NCBI GenBank assembly: GCA_030272155.1
Contig: CP126200.1
Location: 1,116,001 to 1,180,000, forward strand
Direction: 5' to 3'
DNA length: 64,000 nucleotides
Source: Tetradesmus obliquus
Lineage: Eukaryota > Chlorophyta > Chlorophyceae > Sphaeropleales > Scenedesmaceae
A program made the translations under genes and the position numbers. Shown in pieces: positions 1-14,272 of the stretch. The notes below the pieces were generated by a model. The model ran no database searches. It saw only the letters and a program-made list of their open reading frames with translations, and was not told the DNA's origin. The number at the start of each line of letters is the position of its first letter. Position 1 is the first letter of the stretch.

Positions 1-3000
1 TGCCAGCTAGAACCCTTACTGCTGCTGCGGGTGATCTGCGCATGTCTGCTGCTGCCGTGTTTGGACTGGCTGCTGCTACTGCTGCTGCTGCTGGTGACTG
101 TGCGGGAGGCGCTCTGCTGCTGCGCCAGGTCTATGTGCTGCTGCTGCCAGGCAATGAAGCGCTTCATGGCCCAGTGCACACGTGGCAGGTCATCAGGGTC
201 CTGGCAGTACAACAGCAGCAGCAGTACAACAGCAGCAGGGTATTGAGCAAGCATGGTGTCTGAAGATCTGTGAAGCGCTTCATGGCCCAGTGCACACTGG
301 GCAGGTCGTCAGGGTCCTGGCAGCACAACAGCAGCAGCAGTACAACGGCAGCAGCAGTACAACAGAAGTGCTGTGAAGCGCTTCATGGACCAGTGCACAC
401 GCGGCAGATCGTCAGGGGTCTGTTACGGTTGGTGTGGCCTGAAGTACAGCAGCAGTAGCAGCAGCAGCAGCGCAGCAGGAAATACAGGCAGGCTCATCCG
501 GTCCACTTCTGTGCTGTGGATGTGCTGTGGATGCGCTATGGATGCGCTGTGGATGTGCTGTGGATGTGCTGTGGATGTGCTGTGGATGTGCTGTGGATGC
601 GCTGTGGATGTGTTGTGGATGTGTTGTGGATGCGCTGTAGATGCATTGTGGATGCGCTGTGGATGCGCTGTGGATGTGCTGTGGATGCGCTGTGGATGCG
701 CTGTGGATGCGCTGTGGATGCCCTGTGGATGTGTTGTGGATGTGCTGTGGATGCGCTGTGGATGCGCTGTGGATGTGCTGTGGATGCGCTGTGGATGCGT
801 TGTGGATGTGTTGTGGATGTGCTGTGGATGTGCTGTGGATGCGCTGTGAATGTCCGGTGGATGTGCTGTGGATGTGTTGTGGATGTGCTGTGGATGTGTT
901 GTGGATGCGATGTGAATGTGTTGTGGATGTGTTGTGGATGTGCTGTGGATGCGCTGTGGATGCGCTGTGGATGTGTTGTGGATGTGCTGTGGATGCGCTG
1001 TGGATGTGCTGTGGATGTGCTGTGGATGCCCTGTGGATGCGCTGTGGATGCGATGTGGATGTGTTATGGATGCGCTGTGGATGTGCTGTGGATGTGCTGT
1101 GGATGTGTTGTGGATGTGTTGTGGATGTGCTGTGGATGCGCTGTGGATGCGCAGTGGATGCGCTGTGAATGCGCTGTGGATGTGCTGTGGATGCGCTGTG
1201 GATGTGCTGTGGATGTGCTGTGGATGTGTTGTGGATGTGCTGTTGATGTGTTGTGGATGTGCTGTGGATGTGTTGTGGATGCGTTGTGGATGCGCTGTGG
1301 ATGCGCTGTGGATGCGCTGTGGATGTGCTGTGGATGCGCTGTGGATGCGCTGTGGATGTGCTGTGGATGCCCTGTGGATGTGCTGTGGATGTGCTGTGGA
1401 TGCGCTGTGGATGCGCTGTGGATGCCCTGTGGATGCGCTGTGGGTGTGTTGTGGATGCGCTGTGGATGCGTTGTGGATGCGCTGTGGATGTGTTGTTGAT
1501 GTGCTGTGGATGTGCTGTGGATGTGTTGTGGATGTGTTGTGGATGTGTTGTGGATGTGCTGTGGATGCGCTGTGGATGTGCTGTGGATGTGCTGTGGATG
1601 TGTTGTGGATGTGTTGTGGATGTGCTGTGGATGCGCTGTGGATGTGCTGTGGATGCGCTATGGATGCGCTGTGGATGTGTTGTGGATGTGCTGTGGATGT
1701 GCTGTGGATGTGCTGTGGATGCGCTGTGGATGCGCTGTGGATGTGCTATGGATGTGCTATGGATGTGTTGTGGATGTGTTGTGGATGTGTTGTGGATGCG
1801 CTGTGGATGTGCTGTGGATGCGCTGTGGATGCGCTGTGGATGTGCTGTGGATGCGCTGTGGATGCGCTGTGGATGTGCTGTGGATGTGCAGTGGATGTGT
1901 TGTGGATGTGCTGTGGATGCGTTGTGGATGTGCTGTGGATGTGCTGTGGATTTGTTGTGGATGTGTTGTGGATGCGATGTGGATGTGTTATGGATGCGCT
2001 GTAGATGCGTTGTGGATGCGTTGTGGATGCACTGTGGATGCGCTGTGGATGTGCTGTGGATGCGCTGTGGATGTGTTGTGGATGTGCTGTGGATGTGCTG
2101 TGGATGCGCTGTGAATGTGCAATGGATGTGCTGTGGATGTGTTGTGGATGCGCTGTGGATGCGCTGTGGATGCGCTGTGGATGTGTTGTGGATGTGCTGT
2201 GGATGTGTTGTGGATGCGCTGTGAATGTGCAATGGATGTGCTGTGGATGTGTTGTGGATGTGTTGTGGATGTGTTGTGGATGCGCTGTGGATGCATTGTG
2301 GATGCGCTGTGGATGTGTTGTTGATGTGCTGTGGATGTGCTGTGGTTTTGTTGTGGATGTGTTGTGGATGTGTTGTGGATGTGCTGTGGATGCGCTGTGG
2401 ATGTGCTGTGAATGTGCTGTGGATGTGTTGTGGATGTGTTGTAGATGTGCTGTGGATGCGCTGTGGATGTGCTGTGGATGCGCTGTGGATGCGCTGTGGA
2501 TGTGCTGTGGATGTGCTGTGGATGTGCTGTGGATGCGCTGTGGATGCGCTGTGGATGTGCTATGGATGTGCTGTGGATGTGTTGTGGATGTGTTGTGGAT
2601 GTGTTGTGGATGCGCTGTGGATGTGCTGTGGATGCGCTGTGGATGCGCTGTGGATGTGCTGTGGATGCGCTGTGGATGCGCTGTGGATGTGCTGTGGATG
2701 CGCTGTGGATGTGTTGTGGATGTGCTGTGGATGCGCTGTGGATGTGCTGTGGATGTGCTGTGGATGCCCTGTGGATGCGCTGTGGATGCGATGTGGATGT
2801 GTTATGGATGCGCTGTAGATGCGTTGTGGATGCGTTGTGGATGCACTGTGGATGCACTGTGGATGTGCTGTGGATGCGCTGTGGATGTGTTGTGGATGTG
2901 CTGTGGATGTGCTGTGGATGCGCTGTGAATGTGCTGTGGATGTGCTGTGGATGTGTTGTGGATGTGTTGTAGATGTGCTGTGGATGCGCTGTGGATGTGC

Positions 3001-6000
3001 TGTGGATGCGCTGTGGATGCGCTGTGGATGTGCTGTGGATGTGCTGTGGATGTGCTGTGGATGCGCTGTGGATGCGCTGTGGATGTGCTATGGATGTGCT
3101 GTGGATGTGTTGTGGATGTGTTGTGGATGTGTTGTGGATGCGCTGTGGATGTGCTGTGGATGCGCTGTGGATGCGCTGTGGATGTGCTGTGGATGCGCTG
3201 TGGATGCGCTGTGGATGTGCTGTGGATGCGCTGTGGATGTGTTGTGGATGTGCTGTGGATGCGCTGTGGATGTGCTGTGGATGTGCTGTGGATGCCCTGT
3301 GGATGCGCTGTGGATGCGATGTGGATGTGTTATGGATGCGCTGTAGATGCGTTGTGGATGCGCTGTGGATGCACTGTGGATGCGCTGTGGATGTGCTGTG
3401 GATGTGCTGTGGATGTGCTGTGGATGCGCTGTGATGTGCAATGGATGTGCTGTGGATGTGTTGTGGATGCGCTGTGGATGCGCTGTGGATGCGCTGTGGA
3501 TGTGTTGTGGATGTGCTGTGGATGTGTTGTGGATGTGCTGTGGATTTGTTGTGGATGCGCTGTGAATGTGCAATGGATGTGTTGTGGATGTGTTGTGGAT
3601 GTGTTGTGGATGTGTTGTGGATGCGCTGTGGATGCGTTGTGGATGCGCTGTGGATGTGTTGTTGATGTGCTGTGGATGTGCTGTGGATTTGTTGTGGATG
3701 TGTTGTGGATGTGTTGTGGATGTGCTGTGGATGCGCTGTGGATGTGCTGTGGATGCGCTGTGGATGCGCTGTGGATGTGCTATGGATGTGCTGTGGATGT
3801 GTTGTGGATGTGTTGTGGATGTGTTGTGGATGCGCTGTGGATGTGCTGTGGATGCGCTGTGGATGCGCTGTGGATGTGCTGTGGATGCGCTGTGGATGCG
3901 CTGTGGATGTGCTGTGGATGCGCTGTGGATGTGTTGTGGATGTGCTGTGGATGCGCTGTGGATGTGCTGTGGATGTGCTGTGGATGCCCTGTGGATGCGC
4001 TGTGGATGCGATGTGGATGTGTTATGGATGCGCTGTAGATGCGTTGTGGATGCGCTGTGGATGCACTGTGGATGCGCTGTGGATGTGCTGTGGATGTGCT
4101 GTGGATGTGCTGTGGATGTGCTGTGGATGTGCTGTGGATGTGTTGTGGATGTGTTGTGGATGTGCTGTGGATGCGCTGTGGATGTGCTGTGGATGTGCTG
4201 TGGATGTGTTGTGGATGTGTTGTGGATGTGCTGTGGATGCGCTGTGGATGTGCTGTGGATGCGCTGTGGATGCGCTGTGGATGTGTTGTGGATGTGCTGT
4301 GGATGTGCTGTGGATGTGCTGTGGATGCGCTGTGGATGCGCTGTGGATGCGCTGTGGATGTGTTGTGGATGTGTTGTGGATGTGTTGTGGATGCGCTGTG
4401 GATGTGCTGTGGATGCGCTGTGGATGCGCTGTGGATGTGCTGTGGATGCGCTGTGGATGCGCTGTGGATGTGCTGTGGATGTGCTGTGGATGTGCTGTGG
4501 ATGCGCTGTGAATGTGCAATGGATGTGCTGTGGATGTGTTGTGGATGCGCTGTGGATGCGCTGTGGATGCGCTGTGGATGTGTTGTGGATGTGCTGTGGA
4601 TGTGTTGTGGATGTGCTGTGGATGTGTTGTGGATGCGCTGTGAATGTGCAATGGATGTGCTGTGGATGTGTTGTGGATGTGTTGTGGATGTGTTGTGGAT
4701 GCGCTGTGGATGCGCTGTGGATGCGCTGTGGATGTGTTGTGGATGTGCTGTGGATGCGCTGTGGATGTGCTGTGGATGCGCTGTGGATGCGCTGTGGATG
4801 TGTTGTGGATGTGCTGTGGATGTGCTGTGGATGCGCTGTGGATGCGCTGTGGATGTGCTATGGATGTGCTGTGGATGTGTTGTGGATGTGTTGTGGATGT
4901 GTTGTGGATGCGCTGTGGATGTGCTGTGGATGCGCTGTGGATGCGCTGTGGATGTGCTGTGGATGCGCTGTGGATGCGCTGTGGATGTGCTGTGGATGCG
5001 CTGTGGATGTGTTGTGGATGTGCTGTGGATGCGCTGTGGATGTGCTGTGGATGTGCTGTGGATGCCCTGTGGATGCGCTGTGGATGCGATGTGGATGTGT
5101 TATGGATGCGCTGTAGATGCGTTGTGGATGCGCTGTGGATGCACTGTGGATGTGCTGTGGATGTGCTGTGGATGTGCTGTGGATGTGCTGTGGATGCGCT
5201 GTGAATGTGCAATGGATGTGCTGTGGATGTGTTGTGGATGCGCTGTGGATGCGCTGTGGATGTGTTGTGGATGTGCTGTGGATGTGTTGTGGATGTGCTG
5301 TGGATGTGTTGTGGATGCGCTGTGAATGTGCAATGGATGTGCTGTGGATGTGTTGTGGATGTGTTGTGGATGTGTTGTGGATGCGCTGTGGATGCGTTGT
5401 GGATGCGCTGTGGATGTGTTGTTGATGTGCTGTGGATGTGCTGTGGATTTGTTGTGGATGTGTTGTGGATGTGTTGTGGATGTGCTGTGGATGCGCTGTG
5501 GATGTGCTGTGGATGTGCTGTGGATGTGTTGTGGATGTGTTGTGGATGCGCTGTGGATGCGCTGTGGATGTGCTATGGATGTGCTGTGGATGTGTTGTGG
5601 ATGTGTTGTGGATGTGTTGTGGATGCGCTGTGGATGTGCTGTGGATGCGCTGTGGATGCGCTGTGGATGTGCTGTGGATGCGCTGTGGATGTGCTGTGGA
5701 TGCGCTGTGGATGTGTTGTGGATGCGTTGTGGATGCGCTGTGGATGTGCTGTGGATGTGCTGTGGATGCCCTGTGGATGCGCTGTGGATGCGATGTGGAT
5801 GTGTTATGGATGCGCTGTAGATGCGTTGTGGATGCGCTGTGGATGCACTGTGGATGCGCTGTGGATGTGCTGTGGATGCGCTGTGGATGTGTTGTGGATG
5901 TGTTGTGGATGTGCTGTGGATGCGCTGTGAATGTGCAATGGATGTGCTGTGGATGTGTTGTGGATGCACTGTGGATGCGCTGTGGATGCGCTGTGGATGT

Positions 6001-8818
6001 GTTGTGGATGTGCTGTGGATGTGTTGTGGATGTGCTGTGGATGTGTTGTGGATGCGCTGTGAATGTGCAATGGATGTGCTGTGGATGTGTTGTGGATGTG
6101 TTGTGGATGTGCTGTGGATGCGCTGTGGATGTGCTGTGGATGTGTTGTGGATGTGTTGTGGATGTGCTGTGGATGTGTTGTGGATGTGTTGTGGATGTGC
6201 TGTGGATGTGCTGTGGATGCACTTTGGATGTGTTGTGGATGTGCTGTTGATGTGCTGTGGATGTGCTGTGGATGTGCTGTGGATGTGTTGTGGATGTGCT
6301 GTTGATGTGCTGTGGATGTGCTGTGGATGTGCTGTGGATGCCCTGTGGATGCGCTGTGGATGCCATGTGGATGTGTTATGGATGCGCTGTAGATGCGTTG
6401 TGGATGCGCTGTGGATGCACTGTGGATGCGCTGTGGATGTGCTGTGGATGTGCTGTGGATGTGTTGTGGATGCGTTGTGAATGTGCTGTGGATGTGCTGT
6501 GGATGTGTTGTGGATGTGCTGTTGATGTGCTGTGGATGCGCCATGCATGTGCTGTGCATGTGCTGTGGATGTGTTGTGGATGTGCTGTGGATGCGCTGTG
6601 GATGCGCTGTGGATGTGCTGTGGATGCGCTGTGGATGCGTTGTGGATGTGTTGTGGATGTGCTGTGGATGTGCTGTGGATGCGCTGTGAATGTCCGGTGG
6701 ATGTGCTGTGGACGTGTTGTGGATGTGCTGTGGATGTGTTGTGGATGCGATGTGAATGTGTTGTGGATGTGTTGTGGATGTGCTGTGGATGCGCTGTGGA
6801 TGCGCTGTGGATGCGTTGTGGATGCGCTGTGGATGTGCTGTGGATGTGTTGTGGATGCGCTGTGGATGTGATGTGGATGTGTTGTGGATGCGCTGTGGAT
6901 GTGTTGTTGATGTGCTGTGGATGTGCAGTGGATGTGTTGTGGATGTGTTGTGGATGCGCTGTGGATGCGCTGTGGATGCGCTGTGGATGCGCAGTGGATG
7001 CGCTGTGAATGCGCTGTGGATGTGTTGTGGATGTGCTGTTGATGTGCTGTGGATGTGCTGTGGATGTGCTGTGGATGTGTTGTGGATGTGCTGTTGATGT
7101 GCTGTGGATGTGCTGTGGATGTGCTGTGGATGCCCTGTGGATGCGCTGTGGATGCCATGTGGATGTGTTATGGATGCGCTGTAGATGCGCTGTGGATGCA
7201 CTGTGGATGCGCTGTGGATGTGCTGTGGATGTGCTGTGGATGTGTTGTGGATGTGCTGTGGATGTGCTGTGGATGCGTTGTGAATGTGCTGTGGATGTGC
7301 TGTGGATGTGTTGTGGATGTGCTGTTGATGTGCTGTGGATGCGCCATGCATGTGCTGTGCATGTGCTGTGGATGTGTTGTGGATGTGCTGTGGATGCGCT
7401 GTGGATGTGCTGTGGATGCGCTGTGGATGCGTTGTGGATGTGTTGTGGATGTGCTGTGGATGTGCTGTGGATGCGCTGTGAATGTCCGGTGGATGTGCTG
7501 TGGATGTGTTGTGGATGTGCTGTGGATGTGTTGTGGATGCGATGTGAATGTGTTGTGGATGTGTTGTGGATGTGCTGTGGATGTGCTGTGGATGCGCTGT
7601 GGATGCGTTGTGGATGCGCTGTGGATGTGCTGTGGATGTGTTGCGGATGCGCTGTGGATGTGATGTGGATGTGTTGTGGATGCGCTGTGGATGTGCTGTG
7701 GATGTGTTGTGGATGTGCTGTGGATGTGCTGTGGATGCGCTGTGGATGTGCAATGGATGTGTTGTTGATGTGCTGTGGATGCGTTGTGAATGTGTTGTCG
7801 ATGTGCTGTGGATGCGTTGTGGATGTGCTGTGGATGTGCTGTGGATGTGTTGTTGATGTGCTGTGGATGCGTTGTGGATGTGTTGTCGATGTGCTGTGGA
7901 TGCGTTGTGGATGTGCTGTGGATGTGCTGTGGATGTGTTGTGGATGTGCTGTGGATGTGTTGTGGATGTGCTGTGGATGTGTTGTGTGGATGTGCTGTGG
8001 CCGCCTGATGACCTCTTTAAGCATGCATCGTGATTGCTTTCTAAACGTGCTATGGATGCGTTGTGGTTGCGTCTCTGGTGGTGCCCGGCACTTGAGGGCT
8101 GATGATGCAGCATGCCAAACGCCAAAGGGGAGATTTCCAAGCAGAAGCTGTCACACCACGCACTGCATTGCACCTGCTGCGCAAAACATCTGCTGGCTGC
8201 AAGCACTTGGCGGACAACGCAGGCATGCCAACAGCACACAAAAGACGTAGACTGACAAACAATGATAGCAAAAACATCTCAATATTGGCGCACCTCCTGG
8301 CGTGGCATCTCTGGCGGCTGCAGGCTCTTGAGCGTGGGCACTAGCATACAGCAGCACCCAAGCTTCTTTCAACAACATAACCAGTAAGAAACCAGACATG
8401 CCGCACCTGCTGGCGGGGCATCTCTGGCGGCTGCAGGCTCTTGAGTGTCAGCGCCAGCATGGCACCCGCCTCTGAGGGGCCCTTGTCGCCTGCGGGTGGT
8501 GCGATGTGAATGTGTCACAGTGAAATGCATTGCAATGACAAGGGCAGCGGCGGTAGCAGCAGCAGCAGCAGCAACAAACTCAGTTTCATCAATGAGCTCT
8601 TGTCACTGAAAGATAGGAACAACCAGAACAAGTCAAAGGCTCAGCACAGCGTCCACCCAGCAGCCACAGCAGTGCAGCAGGTGGTGCCAGCTCACCTCCT
8701 GCGCGGTACATCTCCAACGCCGTCCACAGCAGCAGCAGCCGCTTGCGCCCGCAGCCCACCAGACCCAGCAGCTGCAGAGAAGGACAGATAGAAGCCATGC
8801 AGCAGCATTAGCAGCATT

Positions 8819-8855
<37 letters not shown>

Positions 8856-10497
8856 CGGAAGCCCCAGCACTTGATGAACTAGGTATGCTGGCCCCAAACT
8901 GTACCATGAGTGCAACCACCAAGTCATGTGCAAGAGAAGCTGCACACCAAAGAGGCACGGAATCTCTATCAGTCAAGTGTTGATATAACATGTTATAACA
9001 AATGATAACACAGACAGCTAGCCAGCCCACACCTGCCCCGCCTCGACTAGCGCCACGAGCTCTCGATGATCAATGACACCACGTCATAATACTATGCTAC
9101 ATAACAGTGTTATAACAGCATGGCACATGCCGGGCCCCACCTGCCCCGCTTCCACCAGTGCCACAAGCCTGTCCTCTTGCAGCGGCAGTGCCCCCAGCTC
9201 TCTATGATCAGCGGCACCGCTGCATATCACTGTGTTACATAATAACAGAATAACAACATAACACATGCCAGCCCACCTGCCCCGCCTCCACCAGAGCAAC
9301 GAGTCTATCTTCCTGCAGCGGCAGCGCCCCCAGGCTCTCGATGATGAGCCCAACCGCCTCTGAGGCTTCAAGCCGTGCAGCCACAGGGCCGTGCAGCCCA
9401 GCCACAAAGCGGCACAGCTTCAGCTGCTGCTCGATCTGTTGTGTAGGCGAGGTTTGGAGGGTTGAAAAAAGTGGGCGGCAGAGCAGCAGCAGCAGCAGCA
9501 GCAGCAGCAATGACGGAAAACTTAGAGCCTGGCGTGCAGACAGTAAGAGTCACCCGCGCAGCGTTGTGTTTGAAGGCTGCCAAGCCATGCAGGATTCATG
9601 AGCCCGACCGCCTCTGAAGCTTTAAGCCGTGCAGCCATAGGGCCGTGCAGCCCAGCCACAAAGCGGCACAGCTTCAGCTGCTGCTCGATCTGCAGTGCAA
9701 CAGGTAAGAAAGGTGTGAGAGGAGGACAAAACAACATGCACATCCAGCACAACAGTGCCATCAAAGCATGCTTCACAACACAGCTCCACACAAGCCGCCG
9801 TACCATAGCCTCCAGCAACAGCACAACCAGTAGGCCAGTGATTGCTCAACACACCTGCAGCGCCAGCGCCCCCCCCCCCCCCCCTCCGCCCCCCCCCCCC
9901 CCCCCCCCCCCGCGCCCCCCGTTCTTCCTGTACCAGGCTCGTGCTTTGGCCAGCAGCTCTCGCACCTCACCCTCCAGGTCTGCCCCACAAGCCCCCCTAA
10001 TGCATGCATCACCCCACTTGCATGCGGCATGTGACTAACCTAGCAAGGAACAGCAGCATGCAGGCCCCGCAACCACAGCACCAGCAACGCCTGCGACAGA
10101 CCGCACACACCCAGACAACTCACAACGCCATTGATTCCGCACCTGCAGCGCCAGCGCGCCGCCCTTCTTCATGTACCAGGCCCTAGCCTCAGCTAACAGT
10201 ACACACACATGCCGCTGACAACAGAAAATAAGGCATCAAAAGCCCCACCCACCTGCAGTGCCAGTGCTCCCCCTTTCTTGCGGTACCATGCCCTCGCCTC
10301 AGCCAGCAGCTCCCGCACCTCACCCTCCAGATCTGCTGCTGCCAGCACACCCCAGGCAGCCGGGCCTGACAGGCTGTAGCAGGACCCGGCCCAGCCTGAT
10401 GCTACAGCCGCCGATGCTGACGAGGCGCTGCTACAGCCTGGTGAGCCTGACAGCAGTCCTGACAGCGACAGCAGCCGCGCTGGAGCGTGCTGAACGT

Positions 10498-10536
<39 letters not shown>

Positions 10537-11115
10537 AAGATGAGGCAGGCTTGCTGGAGTTGGTGGTGGTGGTGGGAGGTGTAGGGGCTTCTGTTGTTGA
10601 TGGCGGCGGCGGTGTGGCAGCTTCAGCAGCTGCAGTCTGGCTAGTTGCAGTGGCGGCTTCCTTGCTAGCTGTTGCAGCAGCAGCAGCAGGGCCGGGCAGC
10701 TCTCCGCTTTCACAGCTGCCCAATGTGTACAGTGGCTGATCAGCAGCAGCTTCGGCTTCTGCATCAGCCACCCTAGCTGCTGCATCTACTGTAGCAGTCT
10801 CCGCTGCTGCTGCACCACCACCAGCAGCAGCAGGCGCGATCACTGGCGCATCTGCTGCTGCTGCCGCTTCTTTGCGCGCTGCTGCTGCCGCCGCCAGAGC
10901 AGGCCTCACTGCTGCTGCTGCTGCTGCTGGGCGTGCTGCTATGAGGGCCTCCAGTACCCTGGCATGTGCTAGACCCTCAACTGCAGCACCAAACCTATAA
11001 TCATCATACAGCATAGACAGCAGCAGCAGCAGGATCAGCAGCAGTAGGATCAGCACCCTGGCATGTGCAAGACCCTCAACTGCAGCACCAAACCTGCAAG
11101 CAACAAACAGCACAG

Positions 11116-11151
<36 letters not shown>

Positions 11152-11224
11152 CTAATAGGATCAGCACCCTGGCATGTGCAAGACCCTCGACTGCAGCACC
11201 AAACCTGCCACCAACAAACAGCAC

Positions 11225-11261
<37 letters not shown>

Positions 11262-13242
11262 TAGTAGGGTCAGCACCCTGGCATGTGCCAGGCCCTCAAC
11301 TGCAGCACCAAACCTGCACCAGCGCAGCATAAAGTGTCAACAACAGCAGCAGCAGGATCAGCAGTTGAGTCCAGCGAGTGCAAGTACAGCTCTAGTGCCA
11401 GTCAGCAGTTTAAAAGCAGCGCTGTCCTTTAAGGCCAGGTGCAAAACGCTGCAACATGAATATGACAGCCATGTAACATAAATGTAACGCACCATGATGC
11501 GTCGCCGGCCGCTCTGCTTGATTCCATACCGCTCTTGTAGTGCTGAACCAGGTGCAGTACAAGTTACCTAAAACTGTTAGTAAAAAGCAATAACAGTTAC
11601 TAAGAATGTTACAACGCACCATATGGCGTCCCCTGCTGCCCTGCTCAGCTCCATGCCGCTCTTATAGTGCTCAAAGGCGTCCCGGGGCGAGCTTGCCAGC
11701 AGCACTAACCCACTAATAGGGATTCCCTACCAGTGAATGCAGTTTGTACTTCAGTCATATCATATCAGGATGATGCGACGCACCAGATTGCATCTCCTGC
11801 TGCCCTAGAGAGCTCCATGCCGCTCTTATAGTGCTCAAAGGCGTCCCGGGGCGAGCCAGCCAGCAGCGCCCAGTCGCCCTTGGCCTTCTGCAGCCGGCCC
11901 CAGCGCCGCTTCTCTTTGAGTTCCTGCAGGGAGACATCAAGTCAGCAACAGACGGATCATGGCTGTGCTCTGGCTGCATTGTGGTGGTGCAGCCAGCCCC
12001 AGCGCTGCTTCTCTCACAGCTCCTTTATATACAACATTACGATATGACATGATGCAACATATTTGAAAAACACAAACCCTGGCGCCGCACCTCCTCGTTG
12101 ACGTTGAGCTTGCGCAGGCCCTCCTCCAGCTGGGCCAGGCTGGAGCCCAGGAACTCGCCTGGGGGTAAGATGCATGCGGTTGGCAGCAGCAGCAGCAAGC
12201 AGAGCGTGAGGTGCAACAATATGTGCAAGCATTGCGCAATGCATCGTGCACCCAAGTGACACAGCGGAGAACTCAATGAGGCGACGGCTGACAAAAAAGC
12301 CTAAGCAGAGATTGCACAAAGAAATGGCTGCCGGCATCAAACCCGACCAAACAGTGCAGCAGCGGCCGGCTGCAACGTGATGCTGTCCTGTGCATCTGCT
12401 TCAGCCTGTCTGCTATGAGCTTGTTATTTATGGTTGTGACCTGTGGCGCTCACCTGAGTCTGCGTATGTGTTGAGCTTGACTGTGGCCACGCTGGCATTG
12501 AGCACCGCATCCTCAATCACTGCAGCCGCAGCACACATCATGTTGCAGCGTGGATGTGGAGCTTGTGGTCAAATGAGGTTTGGGTTGGCTAGACTCATGA
12601 CGTATTTTTTTTGAATGCCGCTGACAGCCAAGCAGACAGATTGAACAGCAGTCCAGCATCAGCAAAGGCCCGCATACCAGTAGCAACATCATGTGAGTGC
12701 AAAAATGCTTGCACCGCTAGCATTGAGCACCGCATCCTCAATAACTGCAGGCGCAGCACACACCACGTTGCAGGGTGGATAGGGCAGCTGGGCAGCACAA
12801 CCAGGCGCCTGGGATGATTTCTTTGATTTAATTTGAACTCTGACGTTGAACAGTACTGGAGCCAAACAGCACAATGCGAGTGCACAGCCCAGCATCAATA
12901 GAGGCAACAGCCCTGCTGCAACTGCAGCTTCGTAAAAAACACTGACATAATACGCGTGGAAACCATCAGCAGCCCTGACGCACCTCAGAGCAACCACAGC
13001 GCAGGTTTTACAGCCCCCATGCACTGGCCGGAGCATACACTATTACTCACCAGCCAGCATGTCAGCAGCAAACTCTGTCATGTACACTTCCAGGTGCGCC
13101 CACAGGTGCTCTGCGGGCAGCAGCATCAGCTCACGCAACGCCCGCAGCCCTGGCGTGGCCAGGTGGGCGGGCGAGGGCTCGAAGGCGCAGCAGCGCGAAA
13201 GCAACGCCTCCGGCCACTGCCTGTGTGGAAAAAGTGCGGCAT

Positions 13243-13278
<36 letters not shown>

Positions 13279-14229
13279 GATGATTGGGTGTGACGTATGC
13301 AAATGCAGCATGGGACATTACCCCGGCAGCAACATCAGCTCTCGCAGATGGCGCAGCCCAGGGGTGGCCAGGTGGGCAGGGGAGGGCTCAAAGGCGCAGC
13401 AGCGCGACAGCAGCGCCTCCGGCCACTGCCTGTACGGTGGAGATATTGCAGCAGCAGCGTAGACAGCAGCAGCAGCAGCAGCAGGATGAGTGCGTGTGAC
13501 GTGTGCGCACGCAGCATGATGCAATCAGTGCGGCAGCAGCGGCTCTGGGCAATGGCTGTTGTGGCACAGAGCAGCAGCATCAGCTCACGCTGCACCCGCA
13601 GCCCCGTGGTGGCCAATCATCTCACCATTCCTCACTGTGCTGCCCATTCATCTCACCATGTCCTGCCGTCAAAGTCCTCCGAGCGGCAGGCGAAGCTGCA
13701 AAAGACACACAGGCCGCTGGGTGTTTGGCAATATTCACTTTGTGGCTCGTTCGGAATCCGCGTGGCCTGCAGCCAAGTCCTCCAGCAGCGGGCAGTTTTA
13801 CAAACCAAGCCACAAATAACATGCATGGTATGGTAAACCCTTACTTTGCAGCTCGCTCAAACTCAGCATGCCCTGCAGCCAGGTCCTCGAGCAGCGGGCA
13901 GTGCGCCAGCAAAAAAGCGACATGCACACACCCTACTGCACTGTACCCACCTCCAACCACCTCAATTTGCGGCTCGTTCAAAACTCGGTCTGCCCTGCAG
14001 CCAGGTCCTCCAGCAGCGGGTGGGCACTTAAAAGACCAAGCAGCAAACTAAGCAACAAAAACCATGCGCGGCGCCACAATAAAACCCTACTTTGTGGCTC
14101 TTTCGAACTCCGCATGGCCTGCAGCCAAGTCCTCCAGCAGCGGGCAGTGCACCAGCCCTAGCACCGCCAGCGGCTGCCGGTGCAGGTGCAGGTCCGATAC
14201 GCGGCTGCGGCGACGCGCCTCGTCAGCCT

Positions 14230-14272
<43 letters not shown>

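Noticed and set aside
511-8000. CRISPR-like array
   Set aside because: Units are 11 bp, adjacent and without unique spacers.
412-8239. Very long open frames (up to 974 codons) on both strands with 11-residue periodic proteins
   Set aside because: The 11-bp unit has no stop codon in any frame, so all such frames are by-products of the repeat. No start context, domain or codon bias supports coding.
8589-9030. Poly-Leu frames near trinucleotide tracts
   Set aside because: They are translations of AGC/CTG repeats in introns, not genes.
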